64,000 nucleotides of DNA, taken from NCBI GenBank assembly GCA_026018925.1, contig JAKSZU010000012.1, forward strand, positions 50,325,207 through 50,389,206, written 5' to 3'. Of this stretch, positions 1-12,200 are shown in pieces. How positions within the stretch are numbered: position 1 is the stretch's first letter; every line of letters begins with the position of its first letter. The position numbers were made by a program, and so were the translations under genes. The stretch is from Tupaia tana. Lineage: Eukaryota > Chordata > Mammalia > Scandentia > Tupaiidae. The notes below the pieces were generated by a model, which did no database searches, was not told the DNA's origin, and saw nothing but the letters and a program-made list of their open reading frames with translations.

Positions 1-440
1 GACCAATCTAAAAGCCAAGTTCTTTGCCAATTTCCAGGGGCATTCAGGCTTACTTTAGTCGAATACATCTGAACCAAGAGTGGAAATGTACTTATTTCTG
101 AGAGACTTTCCCAGCATATCCAGATGCCTGTCTTCTTTATTGTGCACCCTCTGGTGGTTAGTGTGATAGAGTGAGCTCAAAGAAAAGAAGGTGCATATGA
201 CTCCCAAGAGATCATTTTATATACAATATTGTTTATTTAAAGGTATCGGATTAAGGATTATCACCCATAGAACTGACATGTGGTGCTTAGGAAAAATATG
301 AGTAGTCAGGATTGTAGGAGTTAGGTCTCAATGGTAATATGAATGAGGAAGGCTCAAGGATAGTAATCATAGCTACCTTTTTTTTTTATATATAAATCTA
401 GGTTTTTTAGTCACTTTTCTGTGAACTTTTAAAAATTCAA
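1..440. other. Single-copy-looking sequence upstream of BTBD18 coding exon
   Basis: No gene, SINE or clear ancient repeat is recognised here. It is AT-rich and is probably 5' intron or flank of BTBD18. The word agctacc at its right end recurs after the following SINE-A copies, as expected for target duplications of successive insertions. Confidence 0.4.
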
Positions 441-556
441 TTCCATTTTTATTATTATTTCTTAATTTGACCAGAGAGAGAAAGGGAAAGCGAGAAAGCA
501 AGCGGCCAGGTCCAGGACTTGACCCGCAGTTGGCCACCACACCACCTGCCAGCCCC
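441..556 (-). mobile_element. SINE-A copy
   Basis: Reverse-complement SINE-A: AT-rich tail, aatttgaccagagaga, gcaagc..ccaggtcc, ending in gccagcccc, which is the 5' tRNA-like end of the element. The head is internally shortened. Confidence 0.85.
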
Positions 557-597
557 TATAAATCTTTTTTTTTTTTTTTTTTTTGTAAGAATTACTT

Positions 598-767
598 ATT
601 GGTGCCCGCAAGTGTTATAGTGGTGGACTCCCACATGGCCAACCTCAGTATGAGTCCCAGACTTGGTGACTTGCTTTCTCGCTTTCCCTTTCTCTCTCCA
701 TCTCTCGCTGGTCAAATTTTAAAAATAATACAAACAAATAGAATTAAATAAATAAATATTTTTAAGG
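598..767 (+). mobile_element. SINE-A copy
   Basis: Forward SINE-A with a diverged head, ggactcccacatggccaac, the pyrimidine stretch, ggtcaaatt and an aaataaataaa tail. Confidence 0.85.
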
Positions 768-939
768 AATTATTTATTTTATTTGTTGTTATTATTATTA
801 TTATTTTAATTTGACCAGAGAGACACAGAGAGAGAGAGAAGGGGAAAATGAGAAAGCAAGCAGCCAGGTCCAGGGACTCGAACCGTGGTTGGCCATGTGG
901 GAGTCCAGCATGCTCTAACCATGTCACCGATCAGTCCCC
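768..939 (-). mobile_element. SINE-A copy
   Basis: Reverse SINE-A immediately behind a forward copy, giving an inverted pair that could form a long RNA hairpin in a BTBD18 transcript. Confidence 0.9.
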
Positions 940-969
940 AGCTACCCTTTTTTTCTATTATCTTCTGTT

Positions 970-1138
970 TTTACTAAAGAATTATTTTAATTTTACTTAT
1001 TCATTCATTTATTTCCATTTGACCGGAGAGACAAAGAAAGAGAGGGAAAGTGAGAAAGCAAGCCACCAGGTCCAGGAATCGTGGTCAGCCATATGAGAGA
1101 GTCCAGTGCCTCAACCACCATGCCACCTGCTGGCCCCC
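970..1138 (-). mobile_element. SINE-A copy
   Basis: Reverse SINE-A with the T+ tail motif (aagaattattttaatt) and a full head ending gctggcccc. Confidence 0.9.
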
Positions 1139-1216
1139 AGCTACCATTTTTTGAATGATAGTTATTTTATCATTGCACAAACTGTGCTAAACAATTTTAC
1201 CTGCTTTGATTTATTT

Positions 1217-1478
1217 TATCTTTTTTTTTTTTTTTTTTTTTTTTTTAGAGGTTTTTGCTATAGGGCACATGCACCCGCCAGAAAGAGACAGAAAGCAAGA
1301 AATCACCTCCGCCGGGGGGTGGCCACACCACAATCCCTTCTCCTCCATTCTCCTCTCAGGATCTTGGGCACGCACGCACATGTGCTCAGTGTGAGTTTAA
1401 GCCACCAGGTCCGGGACTCAAACTGCAGTTGACTACATGAGAGTCCAGCGACATAGCCATTACACCATCTGCTGGTTC
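1217..1478 (-). mobile_element. SINE-B copy
   Basis: Reverse SINE-B: poly(T), agaggtttttgctataggg, the C/G palindrome region, ccttctcctccattctcctc, gggcacgcacgcaca, then the tRNA-like head. Imperfect target duplication tttgat..atcttt on both sides. Confidence 0.92.
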
Positions 1479-1490
1479 TGATTCATTTGA

Positions 1491-1660
1491 TCTTTAAAAC
1501 AGCTTTCTGAAGTAAGTGTTGTGATCATTCCCATTTCGTGGATAAGAAAAGTAAAACTTAGAGGTAGGTCACAGAGATTATATAGTCAATCTAGCAAGTA
1601 ATAGAGCTAGGATTCAAACCTAGGTTAATCTCTAAGCTCCCGCATGTAACCACTATGATG
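1491..1660 (-). mobile_element. MIR-like ancient SINE
   Basis: The order cccatttcgtggataag, gaggtaggtcac, gtaatagagctaggattcaaacctagg matches the reverse complement of the MIR core and tRNA-related parts. Strongly diverged, as expected for a pre-placental insertion. Confidence 0.75.
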
Positions 1661-1746
1661 ATATTTTTTATTAGATACCTTTGGCACAACTCTGGGCTTT
1701 TGTTTCCTCAACTTGCCCTATCATCTCTTTCAAAAATTTCCTTACC

Positions 1747-1910
1747 AGGGGCCAGCAGGTGGTGTGGTGGTTAAGAGTGCTGGAGTTCCACATGGCTGAC
1801 TGTGGTTTGCGCCCCAGACCTGGCAACTTTTTGTCTCTCTCTTGTTCTGTCCCTCTCTGGTCAAACTTACATAAATAAAGTTACATTTTAAAAAATTCTT
1901 TTTTTAAAAA
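1747..1910 (+). mobile_element. SINE-A copy
   Basis: Full forward SINE-A (ggggccagcaggtggtgtgg head, ggtcaaactt, AATAAA, ttcttttt) flanked by ccttacc on both sides. It lies just upstream of the first BTBD18 coding exon. Confidence 0.92.
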
Positions 1911-1984
1911 AAGTCCTTACCCTTTCAAAGCCAAAAACAAATTAGGTATAACCATACTTCTGAAATGTATTATCTCACCTACAG

Positions 1985-2154
1985 GAATCTGATCTGTGAA
2001 AACCTAGAAAGTTTGTTAAGAAACCACAATATGTGCTCTCCTGCCAGTCCCAAAATCCTGTACAGGAACCCCCGATTCCTCCGGTTGGCTTTCCTGCAGC
2101 TTCATCACCAGCAGCAGAGTGGAGTGTTCTGTGATGTCCTTCTGCAGGCAGAAG
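1985..2154 (+). CDS. BTBD18: BTBD18 first coding exon (with 5' UTR part)
   Basis: A candidate acceptor (cacctacag) precedes base 1985; the ATG is at 2031-2033 and the exon ends in gcagaag followed by the donor gtaaga. It encodes the first 41 residues, starting MCSPASPK and reaching the BTB start CDVLLQAEG. The last base is the first base of a glycine codon completed 14 kb downstream. The 5' UTR boundary is inferred; the coding part is secure. Confidence 0.9.
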
Positions 2155-5048
2155 GTAAGAGATTGGTGGGAACTCAACTGAAAACTCCATAGAATAAGAT
2201 AAAGTAAGTATAAGGCCAGGGGACGAAGAACAAAATCAAGAAAATATCACCGTAGATACTGTAAACCTTTTGGCAAAGAACTGTTTCTAGCTTAATTACT
2301 GTTAAGAGTGAATTTGTGACTTAGCTTGTTTTTTCCCAAAAATGAAACTGATTGTAAAGTTTTGTAAGTAAAAATTTTGTTTTGTAAGTTTTTCTAAGTT
2401 TGTAAGTTTTTCATAGGATTTCATAAGTTTTTTCTTATCTTCAAATTGGTAACTTCATTGCTGGATGTTAGAACTAAAAACATAGAGAGACTAGCAGGTG
2501 GCATGGTAGTTAAGGTAGTGGACGCTCCCACATGGCCGACCACAGCTCTAGCTGGACCTGGTAGCTTGCTTTCTCACTTTTCCTCTCTCTCTCTCTGGTC
2601 AACTTAAAATAAATAAATGATTTAAAGAAAATTAAATAAATAATTCTTAAAAAAAAAAAAAAAAGAACTAAAAACGTACAGCTTGGGGCCAGCAAATGGT
2701 GTGACCAACCATGGTTCAAGTCCCAGACCTGGTAGCTTACTTTCTCACTTTCCCTTTCTCTCTTTCCAATCAAATTAAATAATGATAACAAAATTGAATA
2801 AATAATTCTTTTTAAAATATAGTTTATTCCACTTCATACTGAAAATGTTACGTCAGTGTCCCAGTTTTCAAATTAAAAAAAAAAAAAAATCGGGCCCAGA
2901 AGATGCTACAGCTGTTATATTGCTGGACTCCTACATAGCCGACCACTATTTGACCACAGCCCAACCCAGACCTGTAGCTTGAAACTCACACCGGGTGCAT
3001 ATGCATGCATGCCCAAGGTCTTGAGAGGAGAATGGAGAAGGGATTGTGATATATTCATCCCCCCTGGGGAGTGATTTCTCACTTTCCCTCTTACTGTCTT
3101 TGCACTAAGGCAAAAAAGTCAAAAAAAAAGGAAAGAAAAAAGAACATGAAAAGGAAATGTAAAAGGCTCAAAATTAGAAGTCATTGGCCCTAGATTTAAG
3201 CCTAGCATTCTCACTTAATAACTAAATACCAGGGGCCAGCAGCTGACATAATGGCTATGTTGCTGGACTCCTATGTGGTCGACTGCGGTTCGAATCCCGG
3301 TCCCAGCAGCTTAAACTCATTCCGGGCACATGTGCATGCGTGCCCAAGATCCCGAGAGGAGAATGGAGGAGAAGGAATTGCGGCATGGCCATCCCCCCTG
3401 AGGGGTGATTTCTCTTTGTCTCTCTCTGTCTTTCTGTCAAGCACATGTGCCCTATAACAAAAACCTCTCCAAAAAAAAAAAAAAAAAACTAAATACCAGG
3501 GACCAGCAGTATGTGGCTGAACTCCCATGTAGTCAACTGCGGTTTGAGTCCCGAACCTGGTGGCTTAAAACATGCTGTCACATGTGCATTCGTGCCCAAA
3601 ATCCTGAGAAGAGAATGGAGGAGAAGGGATGGCTGTATAGCCATTCCTCCTGAGGGGTGATTTGTCGCCTTCTGTCTCTCTGGCGAACACATGTGCCATA
3701 TCACAAAAATTTCTCTAAAAAAAATAAGTAGGGACCAGCAGGTGGCATAAGGATTACATTGCTGCACTCCCACGTAGTCAACTGCAGTTCAAGTCCCAGA
3801 CCCAGCAGCTTAAACTCACACCAGGTGCATGTGTGTGCATGCCCAAAATCCCGAGAGGCAAATGGAGAAGGGATCGTAGCATGGCCATCCCCCCTGGTGG
3901 GTGATTTCTTTTTTTTTTTAATTATTTATTTAATTTTATTTATTTATTCATTTATTTTAATTTGACCAGAGAGAGAGAGAGAGAGAAAGTGAGAAAGCAA
4001 GCCACCAGGTCTGGGACTCAAACCACAGCTGGCCATGTGGGAGTGTCCAGCACCTTAACCACTACACTACCTACTGGTCCCCCTATCTGGTGGGTGATTT
4101 CTTACTTTCTGTCTCTCTACCTCTCTGTCTGCTTGTCCAGTGAGCACATGAGCCCTATACCAAAAATTTTTCTCAAAGAATAAATAAAGGGGACCAGCAG
4201 TTAGAGTAATGACTATGTTGCTGGACTCCCATGTAGTCGACCGCGGTTTGCGTCCCAGACCCGGTGGCTTAAAACTCACACTGGGCACATGTGTGCGTGC
4301 ATGCCCAAGATCCCGAGAAGAGAATGGAGGAGAAGGGATTGCGGCGTGCCCATCCCCCCGGGGGGTGATTTCTCACTTTCTGTCTCTCTCTCTCTCTGTC
4401 TGTCTGGCGAGTGCACGCACCCTCTGGCAAAAACCTCTCCAGAAAAAAAAAAAAAGCATAAATAAAGGAATAAATAAAAAATATATATATATATATACAC
4501 ACACACATACATACCAAGTGGGCTAGTAACTTCATCTCACTGGGACTGTTCCTTCATTAATTAAGAAAACAGGATTATGAGGCCCAGGTGCAGTGATGCA
4601 AGCAGCAGGGGACCACTCTGTGATCTTAGAGTCATATAAGAGGCCCATGTCAACTTGAAAATGCAACGCACACTCATGTGCCTGTAATCCTAGCTGGCTG
4701 GGAGGCTGGGGGAAAGATTGCAACATGGTGATGAGATCCTGTCAGGTACCTGTCTTCCTCTCTTTTCTCTCTTTCGAAAGTAATAAACTTTTTTTTTTAA
4801 AAGGATGGGTTGAGACCAATAAATGGTATAATGGTTATGTCACTGGACTTTGACATGGTTGACCGCAGTTCTAGTCCCAACCTGGTAGTATGAAACTCAT
4901 GCAGGGCAGGTGTGTATGTATGTCCAGGATTCTGAGAGAATGGAAGAGAGGGGACTGCAGCGTGTCCATACCTCCTGGGTGGGGTGATTTCTTGCTTTCT
5001 GTCTGTCTCTCCGGTGAGCACATGAGCCCTATAGCAAAAATCTCTCTC

Positions 5049-5084
<36 letters not shown>

Positions 5085-6200
5085 TTGGACAGTGGCAAAG
5101 TGATAAAAAACGACACTCTGCAAGGCAGACCTAAATGTGCAGGTTGCCGATTTGCATCCAGAGGCCCATGTACCTAAATACCCCAGGAATGTGAGCGCCC
5201 ATGATCTAGGCTAGCTGGAACAAGGGGCAGATTGCAGAAGCAGGACCTTCTAGTGTGTGGAATGTTTTTTGTTTTTATTTTTTCTTAATAAAAGTTAAGG
5301 GACTGTGGACCAGCAGATGCCATAGTGGCTATGTCGCTGGAGTCCCATGTAGTCAACTGTGGTTTGACTCCCGAACCCGGTAGCTTAACTCTCTCCAAAA
5401 AAAATTAAGGGACCAGCAGATGGCATAATGGTTATGTCATTGGACTCCCACATAGTCGACCATGGTTTGAGTCCTAGACCCAGCAGCTTAAACTCATGCC
5501 AGGCGCGTGTACTTGCGTGCCTAAAATCCCGAGAGAATAGAGGAAAAGGGATTGCAGTGTGTCCATCCCCCTTGGGGGGTGATTTCTCTCCTGTCTCTCT
5601 GTCTCTCCAGCAAACACATGCACCCTCCAGTAAAAATCTCTCTTAAAAAAGAAAAAACAGTTAAACAAAAAGGGATTACTAGATGGTGTAATGGTTATGT
5701 CACTGGACATACGTCACTGGTATATGGCAAGGCCAGCAGGTGGCATGGTGATTAAGGAGCTAGACTCCTACATGGTTTAGCATGGTTCAAGTCCCAGGCC
5801 TAGCGGCTTGAAACTCATGCCAAGCTCATGTGTGCATGCCCAAAATCCTGGGAGGAAACTGGAGGAGAAGGGATTGAAGTATGGTCATCCCCTTGTTATA
5901 GGGCACATGCACTTGCCAGAAAGATAGAGAGAGACAGAAAGCAAGAAATCATCCCCCAGGAGGGAAGGCCATGCCACAATCCCTTCTCCTCCATTCTCCT
6001 CTTGGGATCTTGGGCACGCACGCACACACGCCTGGCATGAGTTTAAGCCACTGGGTCTGGGACTCGAACTTCGGTCAACTACGTGGGAGTCAGTGACATA
6101 GCCATTATGCCAGCTGCTGGTCCCTCCTCACTTTCTCTCTCTGTCTCCAGCAAGCACACACACTCTACAACGAAAAAATAAATAAATAAATAAATAAAAA

Positions 6201-6248
<48 letters not shown>

Positions 6249-9200
6249 AAAATTTTCTATATGGTATGTGTGCTCATGTGTGGAGGGGGTGAGAAAGCAC
6301 ATCCTAGGGAGGATGGCCATTCCACAGTATCTCCTCCTTCATTCTCCTCCTAGGATTTTGGGTACACATTCACATGTGAGTAGCATGTTTTTCAAGACCC
6401 TCTGTCCAAGACTTGAACCACAGAGTCAGCCACATGGGATCCAGATGCCTTCATCACCACACCACTGGCTGGACCTCCACTGTGTTTTTCAAGCTACTAG
6501 GGCCAGGATTGGAACTGCTGTCAACATCTGGCTCCCTACCACTAGACACAGGGCCAACCCAACATTCATTCTTAATTTTTTTAAAAATTTTCTGTAGGGC
6601 ATGTCCACTCACCAGAGAAAGCGAGAGAACATGAGAAAGTACCCCCAAGAGAGGGATGGCCATGCCATAGTCTCTTCTCCTTTGTTCTCCTCTCAGGATT
6701 TGGGGCATTGCATGCACACACACCTTATGTATTTTTCAAGCCACCAGGTCTGGGACTTCAACCATATAGTCAGCTATGTGGAATCTAACCACCTTCACCA
6801 CCACACCACTGGCTGGCCTAATTATTATTATTATTATTATTATTATTTATTATTATTATTATTGTCTTTAGGACAGCACACTCGCTGGACAGACAGAGAG
6901 ATGGAGAGAGGGAAAATGAGAAATCAGTCCCCAGTGGGGATGGCCACATTGCAGTTCCTTCTCCATTCTTCTCTGGGCATTGTGGTCATGCACGCACACA
7001 TACCCAGCATAACTTTCAATCCACGGGGTCCAGGACTTGAACTGTGGTCGGCCATTTGGGAGTCCAGTGCCTTAACCACTATGCCACCTCCTGGCCCCCA
7101 CTTTTTTTTTTTTAATGCCAGAAGGCACTTGTGGACACCAGAGAGATAAAGTACCCCCATGGAGCCCAGTCATGCCACAATCCCCTTTCCTCCATTTCTC
7201 CTTCCATCAGTATCTGGGCAAGTGCACATATGCTTTTCAAGCTGCTAGAGCCATGTGTCAGTCACGTGAGATCCATGTGTGTTCTCCTACACAGCACTTA
7301 ACCACTGTGCTAAAAGGGCCTATCCCAAAGATTCTTATTTTTTTTAATTGAGATTTTTGCTATAGGGTTCATGCACTCACTGGAGAGACAGAGAGAAAGA
7401 GACAGACAGACAGACAGAAAGCAAGAAATCAATCCCCAGGGGGGATGACTGTGCTGAAATCTCTTCTCCTCCATTCTCCTCTTGGGATTTTGGACACAGG
7501 CACACACATGCCCGGCATGTTTTAAGTTTTAAGGCGCCAGGTCCAGGACTTGAACCATGATTGGCCATTTGGGAGTCCAGTGACATAATCATTATGCCAC
7601 CCACTGGTCCCCAGAAGATTCATTCTTTAATTCAAAATAGTAATTTTAAAAAGTACCAGTTGCCTCTTATATGTTAAACACTGATAGTCTGGGCATATGG
7701 TATATATAAGTCTCCTCTCTTAAAGAAATCATGTAAGGAAAGACATTCAAATAACTAGTGCATTCAAGTAACTGTGCAGTTTATTTTATTTTATTTTATT
7801 TTGGAGAGGTTTTTTCGCTATAGGGCGCGTGCGCTCGCCAGACAGAGACATAGAGACAGAAAGCGAGAAATCACCCCCCAGGGGGGATGGTCACGCCGCA
7901 GTCCCTTCTCCTCCATTCTCCTCTTGGGATCTTGGGCACGCACGCACACGCACCCGGCGTGAGTTTTAAACCACCGGGTCCGGGACACGAACCGCGGTCG
8001 ACTACGTGGGAGTCCGGCAACATAGCCATTACGCTAACTGCTGGTTCCCAGTAACTGTGCAGTATATTAAAAATACAATTGGAGGGGCCAATGGGTGACA
8101 TGGTGGCTAAGGCACTGGACTCCCACATGGCTGACCAGAGTTTGAGACCTGGACCTGGAGGCTTGCTTTATTTTTGGGGGGGTAGGGGTGGGGGGGTTTG
8201 TTATAGGGCACCTGTGCTTGCCAGAAAGACAGAGAGAGACAGAGAGACAGAAAGCAAGAAATCATCCCCTGGGGGGGGGGGGGGGATGGCCACGCCGCAA
8301 TCCCTTCTCCTCTATTCTCCTCTCGGGATCTTGGGCACACATGCACACGCACCCGGTGTGAGTTTAAGCCACCGGGTCCGGGACTCAAGCCGCCATTGAC
8401 TACATGGGAGTCCAGTTACACAGCCATTACGCCAACTACTGGTCTCATCCTGGAGGTCTGCTTTTTCACTTTACCTCTCTGTCCCTGATCGAATTAAAAA
8501 ATAATGATGTGGGGCCAGCAGGTGGCGTGGTAGTCCAGTGGCTGGACTCCCACATGGCTGACTGTGGTTCGAGTCCTGGACCTAGCCCAAGATCCTGGGA
8601 GGAGAATGGAGAAGGGATTGTGGCATAGCCATCCTCCTGGCGGTGGGGGTGATTTCTCACTTTCACTTTCACTTTCTCTGTCTCTCTCTCTCTCTCTCTC
8701 TCCAGTGAGTGCATGTGCTGGAGGGCCAGTAGGTGGCATGTTGGTTAATCTCACATGGCCAACTCTATGCTTGGAGTCCTAGGCATATGCTGGGCATGTG
8801 CATCCATGTATGCCCAAAATCTGGAGAGGAGAATAGAGGAGGGACAGTGGCATGCCCATTTCCCCATGGGGGTGATTTCTCATTTTCCCACTCTCTCTGT
8901 CTCTCTCCAGCAAGCACATGTGCACTATGACAAAAACTAAACAAAAAATTTTATATATAATATATTTATGAAATTTGGTAAAGTGGGGCCAGCAGGTGGT
9001 GTAGTGGTTAACATGCTGGACTCCCACAAGTCTAACCATGGTTAAAGTCCCAGACCTGATAGCTTGCTTTCTCACTTTCTGTCTCTCTCTGGTCAAATTA
9101 GAAAATAATGATAATTGGGGGACCAGCAGATGGCATAATGGTTATATCACTGGACTCCCATGTAGTCGACCACCGATCAAGTCCTGGACCCAGCAGCTTA

Positions 9201-12200
9201 AGCTCACGGCAGGCGCATGCGCATGCATGCCCAGTGTTCAAGAGGAGAATGAAGGAGAGGGGATTTTGGGTTGATTCCTTGCTTTCTGTCTCGGTCTCTC
9301 TCCATCTCTCTGGCAAGTGCACGTGTCTTATAGCAAAAACTCTCTCAAAAGAGTGACATAACGGGGCCGGCAGGTAGCGTGGTGGCTAAAAGTGCTGGAC
9401 TCCCACGTGGCTGACTTCGGTTCGAGTCCCAGACCTGGAAGTTTGCTTTCTCACTTTCTCTCTCACTCTCTCTCTCTCACTCTATCCCTCTATGGTCAAA
9501 TAAAAATAAATAAATAAATGGATAAAGATAAATAATTTTTTAAAAATTAAGAAAAAGAGTGACATAACACAATAAAAGTACATCCTTCACAGACATGGGA
9601 GGTGGAAGACAAAGGCTAGGGGACTTGACTTGGAGGAAGTAACCCCTTAAGTGAGATCTGAAAGTATAAACGGAAGTAGGAGGAAGTAGGGAAAAATTTT
9701 TTCCAGGGAGAGAGAGAAACATGTACAGAGGTTCAGAATATAGCAGGGGGTTGTAAATGGTTCATTAGAGCTGGAACAGAGCCTGTAAACATACTGACCA
9801 GGGCCAGCAGTTGGCATGGTAGTTAAGGCCCTGGTCTCTCACATAGCCAACTGCAGTTCAAGTCCTGGACCTGGCAGCTTGAAAATCACACAGAGCTCAT
9901 ACATGTGCACACCCAAAATGTTGAGAGAAGAATGGAGAAGGAATTGCAACATGGCCATCTCCCCTGAGGGGTGATTTATCACTTTCCTCTGTTTCTCTCT
10001 GGTGAGCACATGAACCCTATGGCAAAAAACTTAAAAAAAAAAGAAAAGAAGAAGAAGAAGAAGAAAACCATTATATTGAGACCAGCAGATGGCATAATGG
10101 TTACATTGCTGGACTCCCTCATAGTCCACCACAGTCTGAGTCCCGGACCTGGTGGCTTAAAATTCACGCCAGGTGCATGTGCACGCATGCCTAAAACCCC
10201 AAGAGGAGAGTGGAGGAGAAGGAATTGCAGCATGGCCATCTCCCCCAAGGGATGATTTCTCACTTTCTGTCTCCCTATCTCTCCAGCAAGTGCATGTGTC
10301 CTATAGCAAAAATCTCTTTTGAAAAAAAAATTAAAGTTATATTGACTAGATACGGCTGGAGTAATTCGCAGTCATGCTAAGTCTGAAGTGTCGTGTAAAT
10401 GAAGCAGGTCACTATGAAGTATTGAACAATTTTAAGCAGGAGGCCATTATCAAATACCTCCCTTATAAATAAAACTCATGCTTCATAAAAATGACTGGAT
10501 AGTTACTGAGCCCAGATAGAAGGCTGTGGGTTTTTTTTTAATTATTTATTTATTTTTATCTATCATCATCATTATTATTTTTCATTTGCTATAGGGCCTG
10601 TGTGCTCATGAGAGAAAGAGAAGAGAGAGAGAGACGCTCTTTCAGAGAGCTGCCAGGTCCATGACTTGAACTGCAGACAGGCACATGGGAATCCAGAGCT
10701 CAGCCAGCACACCACCTACTTGCCCTAGGAGGCTTTTTTGTTTGTTTGTTTTATTTTTTAAACTTTATTTATGTTTTATTTGACCAGAGAGAGAGAAAGT
10801 GAGAAATCAAGTGGCCGGATCTGGGAATCAAACCGTGGTTGACCATGTGGGAGTCCAGTGCTCTTAACCACCATGCCACCTGCCAGCCCCAAGGAGGCTG
10901 TTTTTAATCCAAAAGAGAGGGAATGGTGTTCTGAACTAAGATACTGAGAACAGAGAAAAATGGGGTAACCCGTAGTTGATGGTTAAGGCAGCTAGATCCC
11001 AAATGACCAACTGTGGCTAGAATCTTGGATCTGGTGCCTCGAAAAACATGCTGGGCACAGGTGTATGCATGCTCAAAATCCTGAAAGGAGAAATGGAGAA
11101 AGGACTGTGGGGGTGAACATTCCCCATATGGGGTGCTTTCTCAGTTTCCCTTCCCATGAGCATATGCACCCTGTGGCAGTTAAAAAAAAAAAAAAAAGAT
11201 ACAGAGAATAGAAAAAAATGTACAAGCTATTGAAGTGAATTTGTTAAACTTACTGAAATGGTTAAAGGCATAGTCTATTTTGATTCAGCCCCTTAGCCCA
11301 GTGGTCAAGGGACGCCTGTGTGGCCAACTATAGTTCAAAACTTAGTCCCAGAATCTTGAAAAACACACTGGACATGTGTACATGCATATCTAAAACCCCA
11401 ACAGGACAGAAAAATGGAGGAGACAGGATTGTGATGTGGCCATATTCCATTAAGGATGTGCTTTCACTTTCTCCCTCTTTTCTCCCTCTTTCTCTAGCGC
11501 TCTCTGTTGAGCATATGCACCCTGTGACTTTTTTTTAAGTTTTTGCTATAAGGCACATGTGCTTGCTGGAGAGAAGCAGTGATAGAGAGGGAAAGTGAGA
11601 AATCACCCTCCCCTTGGGAGGGGGCGGGGGATGACCATGCCACAATCCCTTCTCTTCCTTTTTTTTTGGAGAGGTTTTTGCTATAGGGTGAGTGCTCTCA
11701 CCAGAAAGACAGAGAGAGACAGAGAGATAGAAAGCGAGAAATCACCCTCCACGGGGGATGGCCTCACCACAGTCCCTTCTCTTCCATTCTCCTCTTAGGA
11801 TTTTGGGCATGCATGCATGGCACACTCACCCAGCATGAGTTTAAGCCACCAGGCCCAGGAATCGAACTACAGTTGACTACATGGGAGTCCAGCAACAGCC
11901 ATTATGCCAACTGCTGGTTCCCTTCTCCTCCATTTTCTTCTCTGGGTTTTGGGCACACGTGCACATGTGCCCAGCGTATTTTTCAAGCCACCAGGTCTGG
12001 GTCTCAAACTGCAGAGGTAGCCACGTGGGATCCTGCTGCTTTAATCACAACACCACCTGGCTGTCTCCTGACAGTTTAAAACAAATGAGTAATAAGGGAC
12101 CAGCAGTTAGCATAATGGCTATGTCGCTGGTCTACCATGTAGTCGACCACGGTTCGCGTCCCGGACCCAGTGGCTTGAAATTCATGCCGGGCACATGTGC

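Noticed and set aside
6200-6247. CRISPR-like array
   Set aside because: Simple GATA microsatellite with no spacers; the genome is mammalian.
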